Assembly (NCBI GenBank): GCA_024102725.1
Contig: JAGFJL010000087.1
Location: forward strand, 1-32,734
DNA from: Nitrococcus mobilis
Lineage (GTDB): Bacteria; Pseudomonadota; Gammaproteobacteria; Nitrococcales; Nitrococcaceae
Reading direction: 5' to 3'
Length of the DNA stretch: 32,734 nt
Shown: positions 8,725-18,683 of the stretch, piece after piece
Numbering within the stretch: the stretch's first letter is position 1
How the letters are laid out: every line of letters starts with the position of its first letter
Notes under the pieces: generated by a model
The model's input: the letters and a program-made list of their open reading frames with translations, nothing else
Database searches by the model: none
What the model was told of the DNA's origin: nothing
Program-made: the position numbers and the translations under genes

Positions 8725-11620
8725 TGTGCTGAGGGTCGCGCGTAAGGAGATGGCGGCTTTCTTCGGTTCACCGGTTGCCTACATCTTTCTGGCAGCCTTT
8801 CTCGCCGCAACGCTGTTCGTCTTTTTCTGGGTGGAGACTTTCTTTGCCCGCGACCTTGCCGACGTTCGGCCGTTGTTCCAATGGATGCCGATCCTGCTCA
8901 TTTTTCTCGTGGCTGCCGTGACCATGCGGATGTGGAGTGAGGAGCGCCGCTCGGGAACGCTGGAGCTGTTGATGACCGTGCCGGTTACTCCGCTGCGGCT
9001 GGTGCTCGGCAAGTTTCTCGCCTGCCTTGGTTTGGTGGCGGTGGCGTTGGTGTTGACCTTGCCACTGCCAATCATGGTCGCTCTATTGGGGCCGTTGGAC
9101 TGGGGGCCGGTGGTTGGCGGCTATTTGGCGACGTTATTGCTTGCTGCGGCCTACGCCGCCATTGGGTTGTATGTCTCTTCACGCACCGACAATCAGATCG
9201 TCAGCCTTATTGGCAGCGTGCTGATTTGTATGGTGTTCTACCTCATCGGCTCCAATACCCTCACCGATCTGTTCGGGCAGCGGGTCGCGGATGGGTTGGC
9301 CTTGCTCGGCACGGGCGCGCGGTTCGACTCCATCACGCGTGGCGTGCTCGATTTGCGTGACCTCTATTATTATCTCAGCCTGGTCGGTGTGTTTTTGACA
9401 CTCAACGTCTATTCGCTGGAACGGTTGCGCTGGGTGGGCTCCGAGGCGGCCGGGCAGGGTAGGCACCGGCAGTGGCGGGTCGCAGCGGGGCTGTTCATCG
9501 CCAATTTCGTGGCGGCCAATTTCTGGCTGCAACCGATTGGTTGGGCCCGCGCGGATATCACGGCGGGTCAGATCTATTCCATCTCTCCTGCGACTCAACT
9601 CTATCTTTCCCAGCTCCAGGAGCCGCTGCTCATCCGCGGCTATTTCAGCGCCAAGACGCATCCGTTGTTGGCACCGCTGGTGCCGCAACTCGAGAATCTG
9701 CTGAAAGAGTATGCGGTGGTTGGCGGCAAGCGCGTCCATGTAGCCTTGGTCGATCCTCAGCAAGACGCGCAGCTCGAGCGTGAGGCGAACGAGAGTTACG
9801 GCATCAAGCCCGTGCCGTTTCGCACCGAAAGCAAGTATCAAGCCGGGGTGGTCAACTCGTATTTCAACATCTTGGTGAAGTACGGCGATCAGTACGGAAC
9901 GTTGAATTTTCGCGACCTGGTCGAGGTCAAGGGCGGCTCGGCAGGGCAGCTGCAGGTGGAGCTGCGCAATCCCGAGTACCAGATCACGCGGACCATCAAA
10001 AAAGTGATCTACGCCTATCAAGGGGGCGGCAACGTGTTCAGTCATATCACCGAGCCGGTCACCTTCCACGGCTTTCTATCGGACGACCGGCGCCTACCCG
10101 CCGATCTAGTGCAGTTGCGCAAGGGCTTGGATTCCATTCTCGGAGAGTTGCGTGGCGAGTCGCGCGGAATGCTACAGGTTCGGATCCGGAATCCGCAGGC
10201 CGATGGCGGTGAACTGGCCCGGCAGATCCAGCAGCAATACGGCTTTCAGCCCATGGTCACGAGCTTGTTGGACCCCAACCGGTTCTACTTTTACATGCTG
10301 CTGCAACGGGGTGATCAGACGGTGCCGGTGCCATTGCCCGAGAGCCTCGATCAGGCGGATCTCAAACGCAACATCGAATCGGCTTTGAAGCGCTTCGCCA
10401 CGGGTTTATTGAAGACCATCGCGCTCTATACCCCGCCGCCGCAGCCAGGTTACTACGGTAGCGGAATGGCGCGCTACCAGGCCCTGGAGGCCAAGCTGCG
10501 GGAGAATGCCGCAGTGCGAACGACCGATCTGAAATCGGGGCGGGTGCCTGCGGCGACCGATCTGTTGCTAGTGGTCTCGCCCTGGGAGCTCGACGATAAA
10601 CAGCTGTTCGCCATCGATCAGTTCCTCATGCGGGGCGGTACGGTCGCCATCGCCGCTTCGCCGTTCGACGTGGGTCTTAGCCGGGCCGGCCTCACGGTCA
10701 GGAAACGTCGGACTGGCTTGGAGGAGTGGCTCGCGGCCAAGGGCATCAAAATCGCCGAGACCATGGTGCTCGATCCACAAAACATCGCGCTGCCGATACC
10801 AGTGGAGCGTATGGCAGGCGGTGTACGGGTACAGGAGATCCGCAGCCTGGCATACCCTTATTTGGTAGACATCCGGCCGGATGGCATGCTTGCCGATAGC
10901 CCCATCACCGCGGGTCTCGAGCAGGTCACCATGGATTGGGCCTCGCCGGTGCGGATCGAGCCGCAGACCGGCAAGGAGCGCAAGGTGCTCCGGGTGCTGC
11001 AGAGCTCGCCCGAGGCGTGGACCTCGGACTCGGAGGCGATCGAGCCGGATTTCGAGCGTTATGGAAGTATGGGGTTTCCCCTCGGCGAAGACCGCGGCCG
11101 CAGGCTGCTGGCGGGCGTCGTGCAAGGACGGTTCCAGTCCTTTTTCAAAGACCAACCTTCACCTCTGCTCAAGAGTGAGCGAGAGGATGACGACGCGGCG
11201 GGTAGTACTAAAACGGGTGCGAGCGAGGATAGCGAGGATGCCAAAACCAAGGTCGCCAGCGTGCTCGAGCGCTCGCCCGCCTCCGCTCGGCTCATCCTGT
11301 TCGGCTCCAGCAGCTTTCTCGCCGATTCCGCGCTTGATTTGATCGCCAATGCGACCGGGACTCAGTATTTGAATCCGGTACAGCTTGTGCAGAATGCCAT
11401 CGATTGGTCGCTGGAGGATCCGGGCCTGCTCGCAATTCGCGGTCGCAGCCATTTCTCGCGTTTGCTGGAACCCCTCTCGGAGGACACCCAGCGTTTTTGG
11501 GAATATCTCAGCTATGGTTTCGGACTCGGCGGGTTGGCGATCGTCTTCGGTGCGCAACGGTTCATGCGGCGGCGTCGGGAGCGCTATTATCTGGCCGTGC
11601 TGCGGGAAGGGAAGGTCTAA
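8717..11620 (+). CDS. Fused ABC permease and Gld-type periplasmic domain (GldF-GldG fusion)
   Basis: A 967-residue fusion. The frame opens further upstream, but the ATG at 8717 (MPDVLRVARKEMAAFFGSP) is the sensible start because it is the canonical ABC-2 permease N-terminus and overlaps the ATPase gene by only 8 bases. Residues about 1-240 form a six-helix ABC-2 permease (VYIFLAAFLAATLF-like first helix, then MRMWSEERRSGTLELL). A further helix at about 255-275 is followed by a large periplasmic GldG-like region (ITAGQIYSISPATQLYLSQL, VHVALVDPQQDAQLEREA, LLVVSPWELDDKQLFAIDQF). A C-terminal helix precedes the basic tail. In many bacteria these are two separate proteins; here one frame covers both. 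Confidence 0.85.
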   Translation: MPDVLRVARKEMAAFFGSPVAYIFLAAFLAATLFVFFWVETFFARDLADVRPLFQWMPILLIFLVAAVTMRMWSEERRSGTLELLMTVPVTPLRLVLGKFLACLGLVAVALVLTLPLPIMVALLGPLDWGPVVGGYLATLLLAAAYAAIGLYVSSRTDNQIVSLIGSVLICMVFYLIGSNTLTDLFGQRVADGLALLGTGARFDSITRGVLDLRDLYYYLSLVGVFLTLNVYSLERLRWVGSEAAGQGRHRQWRVAAGLFIANFVAANFWLQPIGWARADITAGQIYSISPATQLYLSQLQEPLLIRGYFSAKTHPLLAPLVPQLENLLKEYAVVGGKRVHVALVDPQQDAQLEREANESYGIKPVPFRTESKYQAGVVNSYFNILVKYGDQYGTLNFRDLVEVKGGSAGQLQVELRNPEYQITRTIKKVIYAYQGGGNVFSHITEPVTFHGFLSDDRRLPADLVQLRKGLDSILGELRGESRGMLQVRIRNPQADGGELARQIQQQYGFQPMVTSLLDPNRFYFYMLLQRGDQTVPVPLPESLDQADLKRNIESALKRFATGLLKTIALYTPPPQPGYYGSGMARYQALEAKLRENAAVRTTDLKSGRVPAATDLLLVVSPWELDDKQLFAIDQFLMRGGTVAIAASPFDVGLSRAGLTVRKRRTGLEEWLAAKGIKIAETMVLDPQNIALPIPVERMAGGVRVQEIRSLAYPYLVDIRPDGMLADSPITAGLEQVTMDWASPVRIEPQTGKERKVLRVLQSSPEAWTSDSEAIEPDFERYGSMGFPLGEDRGRRLLAGVVQGRFQSFFKDQPSPLLKSEREDDDAAGSTKTGASEDSEDAKTKVASVLERSPASARLILFGSSSFLADSALDLIANATGTQYLNPVQLVQNAIDWSLEDPGLLAIRGRSHFSRLLEPLSEDTQRFWEYLSYGFGLGGLAIVFGAQRFMRRRRERYYLAVLREGKV

Positions 11621-11622
11621 GC

Positions 11623-12609
11623 ATGAAGCGGCTGAACATTATTTTGGCCGGTGTGCTCGCAGCCCAACTTTTGCTCGCCGGTACGCTGCTTTGGAATACC
11701 CAGCGCTACACGCTCACCAAGCCCGACCAGCCTCTGGTCGTTTTCGCACGCGATAAGGTCGACACCATCGTGATTGACGCCCGTGAGGAAGGCTCGATCA
11801 CGCTGCGCAAGGGCGCCGAGGGTTGGAACCTGCCCTCCCGCGAAGGTTTTCCAGCCGATACCTCCAAGGTGGATAGTTTTCTCGCGGCGCTCAGTGCTTT
11901 GCGGCCGCGGTTGCCGGTGGCCGTTACCGAGGGGGCCGGCCAGCGTTTTCATGTAGGCGCGGCGGATTTCGAGCGTCGCATCACGCTGAAACACGGTGAG
12001 GATGCGTTGACTACCCTCTATTTGGGCGACTCGGCTGGACCAAAGCAGGTTTTTGCTCGATCGGAGACGGGCAAGGCCGTCTACGAAATTGCCTTTGAAC
12101 TCTGGCAGGCGAGTATCGAGGCCAATCAGTGGATGGATCGCAATTTCTTGCAACAAAAGCCTCGGGACATCGTCCGCATCGATCTGCCCTCGTTCACTCT
12201 GCAACGCAAGGACGACAAATGGCAGCTCGCTGGGCTGAGTAACGGCGCTGACACGGATGCGGAGCAAGCCGCTCGGGTCGTTGATCGATTGGCCCACCTC
12301 ACGTTCGAGGACGTGCAGGGCAAGGCAGACAAGTCGGTCCGGGCGCCGGCGCCCGAGCTGAGTTATACGTTGACGCTGCAAAATGGACGTACGGTGAAAT
12401 ACCGCTTCAGCAAGGCTGCTCAGGGCGATGACTATCTGCTGCGGACCTCTGCCGATGACTATGTATACAAAGTGAGTAAAGCGGTGGTGGCTGGAATCCA
12501 CGACCTCAAGCGGGAGGCGCTCGTCAAGCAGGCCGAGGAGGAGCCGGCCGATAAGGCGGCGGCAGGTGCGGGCAAGGGCCATACCGGTAACACTGCCTCC
12601 AGCTCCTGA
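11623..12609 (+). CDS. DUF4340 protein, partner of the Gld-type ABC exporter
   Basis: A 328-residue protein starting two bases after the permease stop; GGGAAGG lies about 12-18 bases upstream of the ATG, inside the end of the permease gene. An N-terminal signal anchor (residues about 3-20) is followed by a soluble periplasmic domain of DUF4340 character (IVIDAREEGSITLRKGAEGW, RITLKHGEDALTTLYLGDS, NRNFLQ-like region WMDRNFLQQKPRDIVRIDL, YTLTLQNGRTVKYRFSKA). The C-terminus is low complexity (Glu/Ala/Gly/Ser). Genes of this type regularly follow GldA and GldFG homologues, so a role in the same export complex is inferred. The molecular activity is unknown. Confidence 0.82.
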   Translation: MKRLNIILAGVLAAQLLLAGTLLWNTQRYTLTKPDQPLVVFARDKVDTIVIDAREEGSITLRKGAEGWNLPSREGFPADTSKVDSFLAALSALRPRLPVAVTEGAGQRFHVGAADFERRITLKHGEDALTTLYLGDSAGPKQVFARSETGKAVYEIAFELWQASIEANQWMDRNFLQQKPRDIVRIDLPSFTLQRKDDKWQLAGLSNGADTDAEQAARVVDRLAHLTFEDVQGKADKSVRAPAPELSYTLTLQNGRTVKYRFSKAAQGDDYLLRTSADDYVYKVSKAVVAGIHDLKREALVKQAEEEPADKAAAGAGKGHTGNTASSS

Positions 12610-12731
12610 TGCTTGCCAGGCTGCGCTCACTCGCCCCCCCGTCCGCTGGCACCTGCTGCCGCGAGCAGGCTCCGTGCAGCGCCGGCGGTGAGCGCGCGCC
12701 ACACGGTCAGTCGACGAGCGGCCCGACTCGG

Positions 12732-13784
12732 ATGCCGGTACGCTGGTTCGGGTTGTTGTTGATTCTCATGCTCATAGCACCTGCGGTCGTCGCGCTCGAC
12801 GCGGCGGGTTTGCAGGCCTGTGTCAAGCTGGAGGACGCCCAAGAGCGCCTGCATTGCTACGACAGCGCGATGGGCCGCCCGCCGCAAGGCGGTGGCGATA
12901 ATGAGCAGCCGGCGGTGCACGCCCGCCCCCGCAACTCGGAGAATACGGCGGGGCAAGCCATGGTCGCTGCCGAGCGAACCGGGCAGGCGCCGGCCGAGGT
13001 GGGATTGAGCCGGCGCTGGCAAGTCACCTCGCGCCGAGGGTGGGCGCGCTTTTTCACCCCCTACAAGCCCGTCTATGCCCTGCCACTTTCCTACAACGCC
13101 CGGCTCAACCGGGATCCTACCGGCAGTCGTGACGCCGCCGATATCGACCACCTAGAGGTCAAATTCCAATTCAGTTTCAAGGCGCCGCTGTGGCGGAATC
13201 TCCTCCTCGACGGCGGCGATCTCTGGTTTGGCTATACGCAACTTTCGTTTTGGCAAGCTTATAACAGCAGCTTCTCGTCACCCTTTCGGGAAACCAATTA
13301 CGAGCCGGAGCTGATTTATTCGCTGCGCACCCACTTCAATTTGCTCGGGCTCCATGGCCGGCTGCTCACGCTGAGCCTCAATCATCAATCCAACGGTCGT
13401 TCCGATCCCTTTTCCAGAAGCTGGAATCGGCTCATCGGTGGCGTGCTGTTCGACAATGAAAAATTCGGCTTCCAGCTTCGGGGCTGGTGGCGGATTCCGG
13501 AGTCGACCAGCAATGACGATAACCCCAACATCGAGAATTTCGTTGGGCGCAGCGAACTCTTGGGTGTTTACCGGCACAACAGCCAGACTTTCGGTCTGTT
13601 GCTGCGCTCTAATCTGAAGCCGGAGGCCCTGCGCGGGGCAGTGCAGCTCAACTGGGTATTTCCTCTGGGTGGCCCGCTCAACGGCTATCTGCAATGGTTC
13701 TACGGCTACGGGGAGAGTCTGCTCGATTACGATCACGTCAACAACCGCATCAGCCTAGGGTTCTCGCTGCTCGACTGGCTGTGA
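12732..13784 (+). CDS. pldA: Outer membrane phospholipase A (OMPLA)
   Basis: A calcium-dependent phospholipase A1 of the outer membrane that clears misplaced phospholipids. The frame opens at 12609, overlapping the previous stop (TGATG), but the signal peptide MPVRWFGLLLILMLIAPAVV starts at ATG 12732; this start gives 350 residues. The catalytic triad pattern is clear: NHQSNGRSDPF gives His218 and Ser220, and SRSWN gives Asn232, with the same spacing as His142/Ser144/Asn156 of E. coli. The second half has the alternating aromatic pattern of a 12-strand barrel and ends in LLDWL. Compared with E. coli (289 residues) there is an extra N-terminal region of about 80 residues with ACVKLEDAQERLHCYD. 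Confidence 0.9.
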   Translation: MPVRWFGLLLILMLIAPAVVALDAAGLQACVKLEDAQERLHCYDSAMGRPPQGGGDNEQPAVHARPRNSENTAGQAMVAAERTGQAPAEVGLSRRWQVTSRRGWARFFTPYKPVYALPLSYNARLNRDPTGSRDAADIDHLEVKFQFSFKAPLWRNLLLDGGDLWFGYTQLSFWQAYNSSFSSPFRETNYEPELIYSLRTHFNLLGLHGRLLTLSLNHQSNGRSDPFSRSWNRLIGGVLFDNEKFGFQLRGWWRIPESTSNDDNPNIENFVGRSELLGVYRHNSQTFGLLLRSNLKPEALRGAVQLNWVFPLGGPLNGYLQWFYGYGESLLDYDHVNNRISLGFSLLDWL

Positions 13785-13839
13785 CGATTCGGGTCGCCGT
13801 GGCAAACAGCGCCATTGCTGGCGGTAGCACGCGCCGGGC

Positions 13840-14163
13840 TCAGCGCTCCAAATACTGGAGTTTGCCCGGTTTGCCGTCCCACTCCTCGGCGTCCTTGGGC
13901 GCGTCTTTCATCTCGGTGATCACGGGCCATTTTTGGGCGAGCTCGGCATTGAGTTCGAGGAAATGCCGCTGTTCCTCCGGCAGGTCATCCTCAGAGAATA
14001 TCGCCTCGGCCGGGCATTCGGGCTCGCACAACGTGCAGTCGATGCATTCCTCGGGATCGATGGCCAGGAAATTGGGCCCTTCGTGGAAGCAGTCGACCGG
14101 GCATACCTCCACGCAGTCCGTATATTTGCACTTGATGCAGTTTTCGGTGACGACATAAGTCAT
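13840..14163 (-). CDS. fdxA: 7Fe ferredoxin FdxA
   Basis: A 107-residue electron carrier with one 3Fe-4S and one 4Fe-4S cluster. Cysteines at 9, 17 and 50 fit the 3Fe cluster, and 21, 40, 43 and 46 the 4Fe cluster. This matches the Azotobacter vinelandii ferredoxin I pattern shifted by one; an additional Cys is at 25. The C-terminal extension of about 50 residues ([19 protein letters not shown]) is characteristic of FdxA. GGAG lies about six bases before the ATG. The gene is convergent with pldA. Its redox partner is not indicated by context; E. coli lacks it, but it often lies near mutS in other gammaproteobacteria. Confidence 0.95.
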   Translation of the reverse strand: MTYVVTENCIKCKYTDCVEVCPVDCFHEGPNFLAIDPEECIDCTLCEPECPAEAIFSEDDLPEEQRHFLELNAELAQKWPVITEMKDAPKDAEEWDGKPGKLQYLER

Positions 14164-14266
14164 GGCGTTCTCCGCAAAGGTTTACTTTATAGGCATGCTA
14201 AGTAGATGCGGCGGATGCATCAACCTACAGCTTTAAGGGGAAATTGACCGGCCGGTTGCGAATAGG

Positions 14267-14884
14267 CTAACTCGGATGGCTGATCAGGTAGGCAATATCC
14301 TCAGCGATGTCCTTGGGATTGTCATCGGAACGGCCCATCAGCCGCATTTGCCCCGTTTGATCGAAGATCAGCAGCGTGCTGGTATGCTTGACGGGGTAAT
14401 TACCCGCGGCATCCGGTTTCCCGTAGCTGTAGGTCAAGTGGTAACGGCTCGTCAATTTGGGCAGCACTTGGGGATCGGGCCGCAGGGCGATGAAGTGGGG
14501 GTTAAACGAGTGGATGTAGCGTTCGAGCACCGCCGGCGTGTCGCGCTTTGGATCCACCGTTACGAAGACCACCTGCAGGTCATCGGAGGCCTCGCCCAGG
14601 CGCTGCACGACGGCTTGGAGCTTGGCTAGGGTGGTGGGGCAGATGTCCGGACAGTGGGTGTAGCCGAAATACAGCGCCACGATTTTGCCGCGCAGGTCCT
14701 CTGCGGTGAGCACTTTGCCCGCCGCCGTGGGTGCTTTAAAGAGCGTCAGTTTGGCCTGAGAGCCGGACACGTCGGTCAAGCGAAATTCATGGGGTGAGGG
14801 ATTGCAGGCGGCGAGCACTAGCAGCCCCCCCAATACAAGGATTCCTCGGCGCAGCACGGGCGCTCTTCGCATGTCGTGATTCAT
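14267..14884 (-). CDS. Sco1/SenC-family copper chaperone lipoprotein
   Basis: A thioredoxin-fold copper protein that helps assemble the CuA centre of cytochrome c oxidase or acts in periplasmic thiol/copper handling. The 205-residue product has a signal peptide with the lipobox LVLAAC (Cys27), the copper motif YTHCPDICP (Cys78 and Cys82), and the conserved third ligand in VKHTSTL (His167), followed by LIFDQTGQ. All Sco ligands are therefore present. The start is the ATG at 14884 or at 14872. No oxidase genes are in the window. Confidence 0.92.
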   Translation of the reverse strand: MNHDMRRAPVLRRGILVLGGLLVLAACNPSPHEFRLTDVSGSQAKLTLFKAPTAAGKVLTAEDLRGKIVALYFGYTHCPDICPTTLAKLQAVVQRLGEASDDLQVVFVTVDPKRDTPAVLERYIHSFNPHFIALRPDPQVLPKLTSRYHLTYSYGKPDAAGNYPVKHTSTLLIFDQTGQMRLMGRSDDNPKDIAEDIAYLISHPS

Positions 14885-15237
14885 CGCAACCGTAATGATG
14901 AACTGTGTTTACTTCGACCGTCGAGCCGCCACACGTTGCGTTGACTGGGCTGCAACCCGCTCAGTTGGCCAGCCGTTGGTCCTTGGGCAGCGGTGACAAA
15001 TCCGCTGCCGGGCGCGGCGGCACTCGGCTCATGGAATCTACAGTCATGCTACCGCGTGCGACGCCGCTCAGTCGATGTGAGCCGGTCGATGAGTTTAGCT
15101 CCGCTCAGAACTCTGGGAGTGAATGCCGCGACCCGGCCTGACGGCGAAGCCAAGTAAATTTTATCTTATACTGGTTACGGCTGGCATTGTCCCACAGCCA
15201 GCATCGACGTAGCCTATAGCATTGAGTGAGGCGAACC
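14885..15237. other. Intergenic region between the Sco-like and MBL-fold genes
   Basis: About 350 bases with no convincing gene. A 78-codon open frame (14905-15141, plus) has no ribosome binding site and no recognisable protein character. Near the right end an AT-rich patch contains TATACT at 15167-15172, a good -10 element that could drive the MBL-fold gene, but no clear -35 lies 17 bases upstream. Divergent promoters for the two flanking genes must lie here. Confidence 0.5.
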
Positions 15238-15840
15238 ATGCGCGAGATCGTCGCGGGTATCCATATGTGGTCGCGGTTGGCCCAGCCGCAAAACTACAAT
15301 TTCAACGGCCATCTGGTGATGTACCCCGGAGGTAACCTCGTTATCGACCCGGTCGAACCCGAAGGCGAGGAACTGGAGCGCCTCGTTGCGGCTGGCGTGG
15401 CGCACATAGTGCTCACCAATCGTAACCACTCGCGCGCCGCCAATCAGGTGCGCGAGCGTACCGGCGCGACGGTTCTCATCCACCCGGCGGATGCCGGCCA
15501 TGCCCGGCAGCAGGGGACCCAAATCGATGGTGAGTTAGCGGTGGATCAGACCATCGGCCCGTTTCAAGTGCTCGATGCCTCGGGCAAATCACCGGGTGAA
15601 GTGGCGCTCTTTTGGCCGGAGCGGCGCCTCTTGTTGGTCGGTGATGCGATCATCAGCGACCCGCCGGGCAAATGCCGGCTGCTGCCGGAGGTGAAGCTCG
15701 ATGATCCCGCTGCGCTGCGCGCGAGCGTCAAGCGCCTTTGCGAGACGGTCGATTTCGATCGCTTGCTGGTCGGTGACGGTGAGCCGATTCTGACCGACGC
15801 CAAAGCCCGCGTGCGCGAGTTGGTGGCGAGTTTCTCGTAA
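15238..15840 (+). CDS. Metallo-beta-lactamase-fold protein lacking the canonical HxHxDH motif
   Basis: A 200-residue protein starting at ATG 15238, chosen because GTGAGG lies six bases upstream; a GTG at 15228-like position and one at 15226 are inferior. The order of elements is that of MBL-fold hydrolases: a beta hairpin start (FNGHLVMYPGGNLVIDPV), HIVLTNRNHSRAA where THxHxDH is normal, TVLIHPADA, then GEVALFWPERRLLLVGDAIISD and a C-terminal helix. With NRNH in place of HxHxDH the dinuclear metal site is probably absent or altered. The substrate is unknown. It is convergent with mutS. Confidence 0.75.
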   Translation: MREIVAGIHMWSRLAQPQNYNFNGHLVMYPGGNLVIDPVEPEGEELERLVAAGVAHIVLTNRNHSRAANQVRERTGATVLIHPADAGHARQQGTQIDGELAVDQTIGPFQVLDASGKSPGEVALFWPERRLLLVGDAIISDPPGKCRLLPEVKLDDPAALRASVKRLCETVDFDRLLVGDGEPILTDAKARVRELVASFS

Positions 15841-15954
15841 GTGTAGCGCCCTTTCTCTCCTGGGGAGAGGGTGTACCAACCGAGCATCGTCTACCCAATG
15901 GTGCGAGCAATCATGCTGGCGAGGCGGTTAGCTGCAACGTGTGTGCGGTACTCC

Positions 15955-18528
15955 TCAAGCCTTCGGGGCGGCAAGTGTCTTGAGCTCGTAGAGTAATTCC
16001 AGGGCCTGCCGGGGCGTGAGCGCATCGGGCTCGAGCTCGCGCAGGCGCTCGAGTGCCGGCTGACTGGGCGAGGGGTCGAACAGAGGCAGTTGTGCCGCCT
16101 GCGTGGGTGGGCGTGCCCGGGCCGTCTCCTCGAGCTGCCGGAGCTTGTGCCGTGCTGCAGTGATGACCGTTGGCGGGATTCCGGCCAGCGTGGCCACCTG
16201 CAGACCGTAGCTCTGATTGGCCGGGCCCTCCTTCAAAGCATGTAGAAAAACGATGCCCGCGCCGTGCTCCGCGGCGTCGAGATGGACGTTGCGCACGCTC
16301 GTATAGTGCTCCGGCAGCGCGGTCAGCTCGAAGTAGTGGGTGGCGAACAAAGTGAAAGCGCCGAGCCGGCCGGCCAGGTCTGACGCGGTTGCCCAGGCCA
16401 GCGCCAGACCGTCGAAAGTACCGGTGCCACGGCCGATCTCGTCCAGCAGCACTAGACTCTCAGGCGTGGCGTTATGGAGGATGGCGGCGGTCTCGGTCAT
16501 CTCCACCATAAACGTGGAGCGCCCGCCGGCCAGGTCATCGGAGGCGCCGATGCGAGTGAAAATGCGGTCGATGGGGCCGATCACCGCCCGTTTTGCCGGT
16601 ACGAAGCTGCCGATGTGCGCAAGCAGCACGATCAAGGCGGTTTGTCGCATAAAGGTGGATTTGCCGCCCATGTTGGGGCCGGTGACGATCAGCATCCGGC
16701 TGCTGTCATCCAGGCTGAGGTCGTTGGCAACGAATGGTTCTTCCAGCACTTGCTCGACCACCGGGTGACGCCCCCCTTCGATCCACACCCTCGGTTGCGC
16801 CGTCAGCTCCGGTCGGGTGTAGCCCAGCGCTTCGGCGCGCTCCGCCAGGCAAGCCAGGGTGTCCACCTCGGCCAATGCCTCTGCGCAGCGCAGCAGCGCT
16901 TCGAGCCCGGCGGCGAGGTGCTCGAGCAGTTCGTCGTAGAGCGTTTTTTCGCGCAACAAGGCGCGCTCGCGGGCGGATAGGATCTTGTCTTCGAACGATT
17001 TGAGCTCCGGGGTGATGTAGCGTTCCGCGCTTTTGAGCGTCTGGCGTCGGAGGTAGTGATCCGGCGCCCGATCAGTTTGGCCACGGCTGATCTCGATGTA
17101 GTAGCCGTGGATGCGGTTGTAGCTCACTTTGAGATTGGCGATCCCGGTCGCCTCACGCTCGCGTCGCTCCAACTCGAGCAGATATTGATCGGCATTGCGC
17201 CGGAGTCCGCGCAGTTCATCGAGCGGCGGATCGTAACCTTCGGCGATGACGCCACCGTCGCGGAGCAGGACCGGTGGGGTATCCACCAATGCTCGGCCAA
17301 GCAGATCCGAGGTCTTGGAATGATCCCCAAGGGCTTCGGCCAGCACAGCCAGCCGTGGGGCGTCACAGCGCTCCAAAGTGGCCCGAATTTCCGGCACCCG
17401 CCGCAATGCCGCGCGCAATCCCGTCAGATCCCGCGGCCGCGCAGATTTCATCGCGATCCGTGCCGTGATCCGCTCCACATCGGCTAGGCCGTGTAGCTGC
17501 TCGCGCAATTGAGCAAGGTGTCCATTGCCCATGAGCGCCGCCAGTGCCTGCTGACGATGGCGCAGCCGCTCGTGATCTCGTAAGGGTCGATTGATCCAGC
17601 GCCGCAGCAGACGGCTGCCCATGCCGGTTACGGCGCTATCGAGCACCCAAGCCAGCGTGTGCTCGGTGGCCCCGGCGAGATTGTATTCCAGCTCCAGATT
17701 GCGCCGACTCGTGGCATCGAGGATGAGGCTGTCCTCGCGCGCCTCGACCCGCAGGCTACGGATGTGGGGGAGTGCGGCGCGCTGGGTATCGCTTACATAC
17801 TGGAGCAAGCAGCCCGCCGCACCGATTGCGAGCGGCAGGTCCGCCACTCCGAAGCCGTGCAGATCCTGCGTGCCGAACTGTCGACTCAGCAAGCGCTGGG
17901 CGGTCTGTGTATCGAAGTGCCAGGAGGGGCGGTGCGTTAGCCCCGGGCGCTGTGCGATCGACACCGGGACGGTAACGTCTTCGTCGAGTAGCAGCTCGGC
18001 CGGTCGCAGGCGTTCCAACTCGGCCTGCAGTTCGTCGGCGCCGTTTACCTCGCTGACGGTAAAGCGGCCGCTGGCGAGCTCCAAAACGGCGAGGCCGAAG
18101 CGCTCGGCGTTGCACTTTACGGCCGCCAGCAGTGCGCTCCGACGCTCGTCGAGCAGCGCTTCATCGGTGAGCGTGCCGGGGGTGACGATCCGGACGACCC
18201 GCCGTTCCACCGGTCCTTTCGCCGCGGTCGGGTCGCCGATTTGCTCGCAGATCGCCACCGACTCGCCGCAGCGCACCAGCTTGCTCAAATAGTTCTCATA
18301 GGCGTGCACCGGAACCCCGGCCATCGGGATGGGGGCGCCGGCCGATTCGCCGCGGCTGGTCAAGGTGATGTCCAGTAGTTTGGCCGCTCGCCGCGCATCG
18401 TCGTAGAACAACTCGTAGAAATCACCCATCCGGTAGAACAATAGGATGTTCGGATGCTCGGCTTTGATGCGCAAGTATTGCTGCATCATCGGCGTGTGGG
18501 ACTTTGCCTGGGCGCTCGCCTCGTTCAT
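15955..18528 (-). CDS. mutS: DNA mismatch repair protein MutS
   Basis: Recognises base mismatches and small loops and recruits MutL. The chosen start (ATG 18528, [19 protein letters not shown]) has AAGGGA just upstream and yields 857 residues; the frame is open for 36 further codons upstream but these look non-coding. The mismatch-wedge motif [11 protein letters not shown] is present (Phe-x-Glu). The ATPase has Walker [10 protein letters not shown] (Lys about 623), the [12 protein letters not shown] loop, Walker [17 protein letters not shown] and FATHYFELT. The D-loop reads GTGTFDG rather than the more common GTSTFDG. The C-terminal dimer helix ([15 protein letters not shown]) is intact. Transcription is divergent from pncC. 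Confidence 0.97.
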   Translation of the reverse strand: MNEASAQAKSHTPMMQQYLRIKAEHPNILLFYRMGDFYELFYDDARRAAKLLDITLTSRGESAGAPIPMAGVPVHAYENYLSKLVRCGESVAICEQIGDPTAAKGPVERRVVRIVTPGTLTDEALLDERRSALLAAVKCNAERFGLAVLELASGRFTVSEVNGADELQAELERLRPAELLLDEDVTVPVSIAQRPGLTHRPSWHFDTQTAQRLLSRQFGTQDLHGFGVADLPLAIGAAGCLLQYVSDTQRAALPHIRSLRVEAREDSLILDATSRRNLELEYNLAGATEHTLAWVLDSAVTGMGSRLLRRWINRPLRDHERLRHRQQALAALMGNGHLAQLREQLHGLADVERITARIAMKSARPRDLTGLRAALRRVPEIRATLERCDAPRLAVLAEALGDHSKTSDLLGRALVDTPPVLLRDGGVIAEGYDPPLDELRGLRRNADQYLLELERREREATGIANLKVSYNRIHGYYIEISRGQTDRAPDHYLRRQTLKSAERYITPELKSFEDKILSARERALLREKTLYDELLEHLAAGLEALLRCAEALAEVDTLACLAERAEALGYTRPELTAQPRVWIEGGRHPVVEQVLEEPFVANDLSLDDSSRMLIVTGPNMGGKSTFMRQTALIVLLAHIGSFVPAKRAVIGPIDRIFTRIGASDDLAGGRSTFMVEMTETAAILHNATPESLVLLDEIGRGTGTFDGLALAWATASDLAGRLGAFTLFATHYFELTALPEHYTSVRNVHLDAAEHGAGIVFLHALKEGPANQSYGLQVATLAGIPPTVITAARHKLRQLEETARARPPTQAAQLPLFDPSPSQPALERLRELEPDALTPRQALELLYELKTLAAPKA

Positions 18529-18683
18529 GGTTCCCTTGGCTGGTCGTTTTGTGTCCGGAGATTGCAACGGGGACAAGGCAGGGCAGTATAACGAGCGCTT
18601 CGCCGTTTGTGCATGGCCGCCTGAGTGGCGCTTCAAATAGATTGAGAGAAACGAGGGATTCGGGTTTGGTCAGGAGGCTAGCG

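Noticed and set aside
14905..15141. A 78-codon plus-strand frame between the Sco-like and MBL-fold genes
   Set aside because: No ribosome binding site and no recognisable protein pattern.
15848..15873. CTCTCC/GGAGAG hairpin between the MBL-fold gene and mutS as a terminator
   Set aside because: Plausible for convergent genes, but the stem is short and there is no T run on either side.
16420..16440. MutS D-loop GTGTFDG as a loss-of-function change
   Set aside because: It still fits the MutS family signature and all other ATPase motifs are intact, so it is noted only as a variant.
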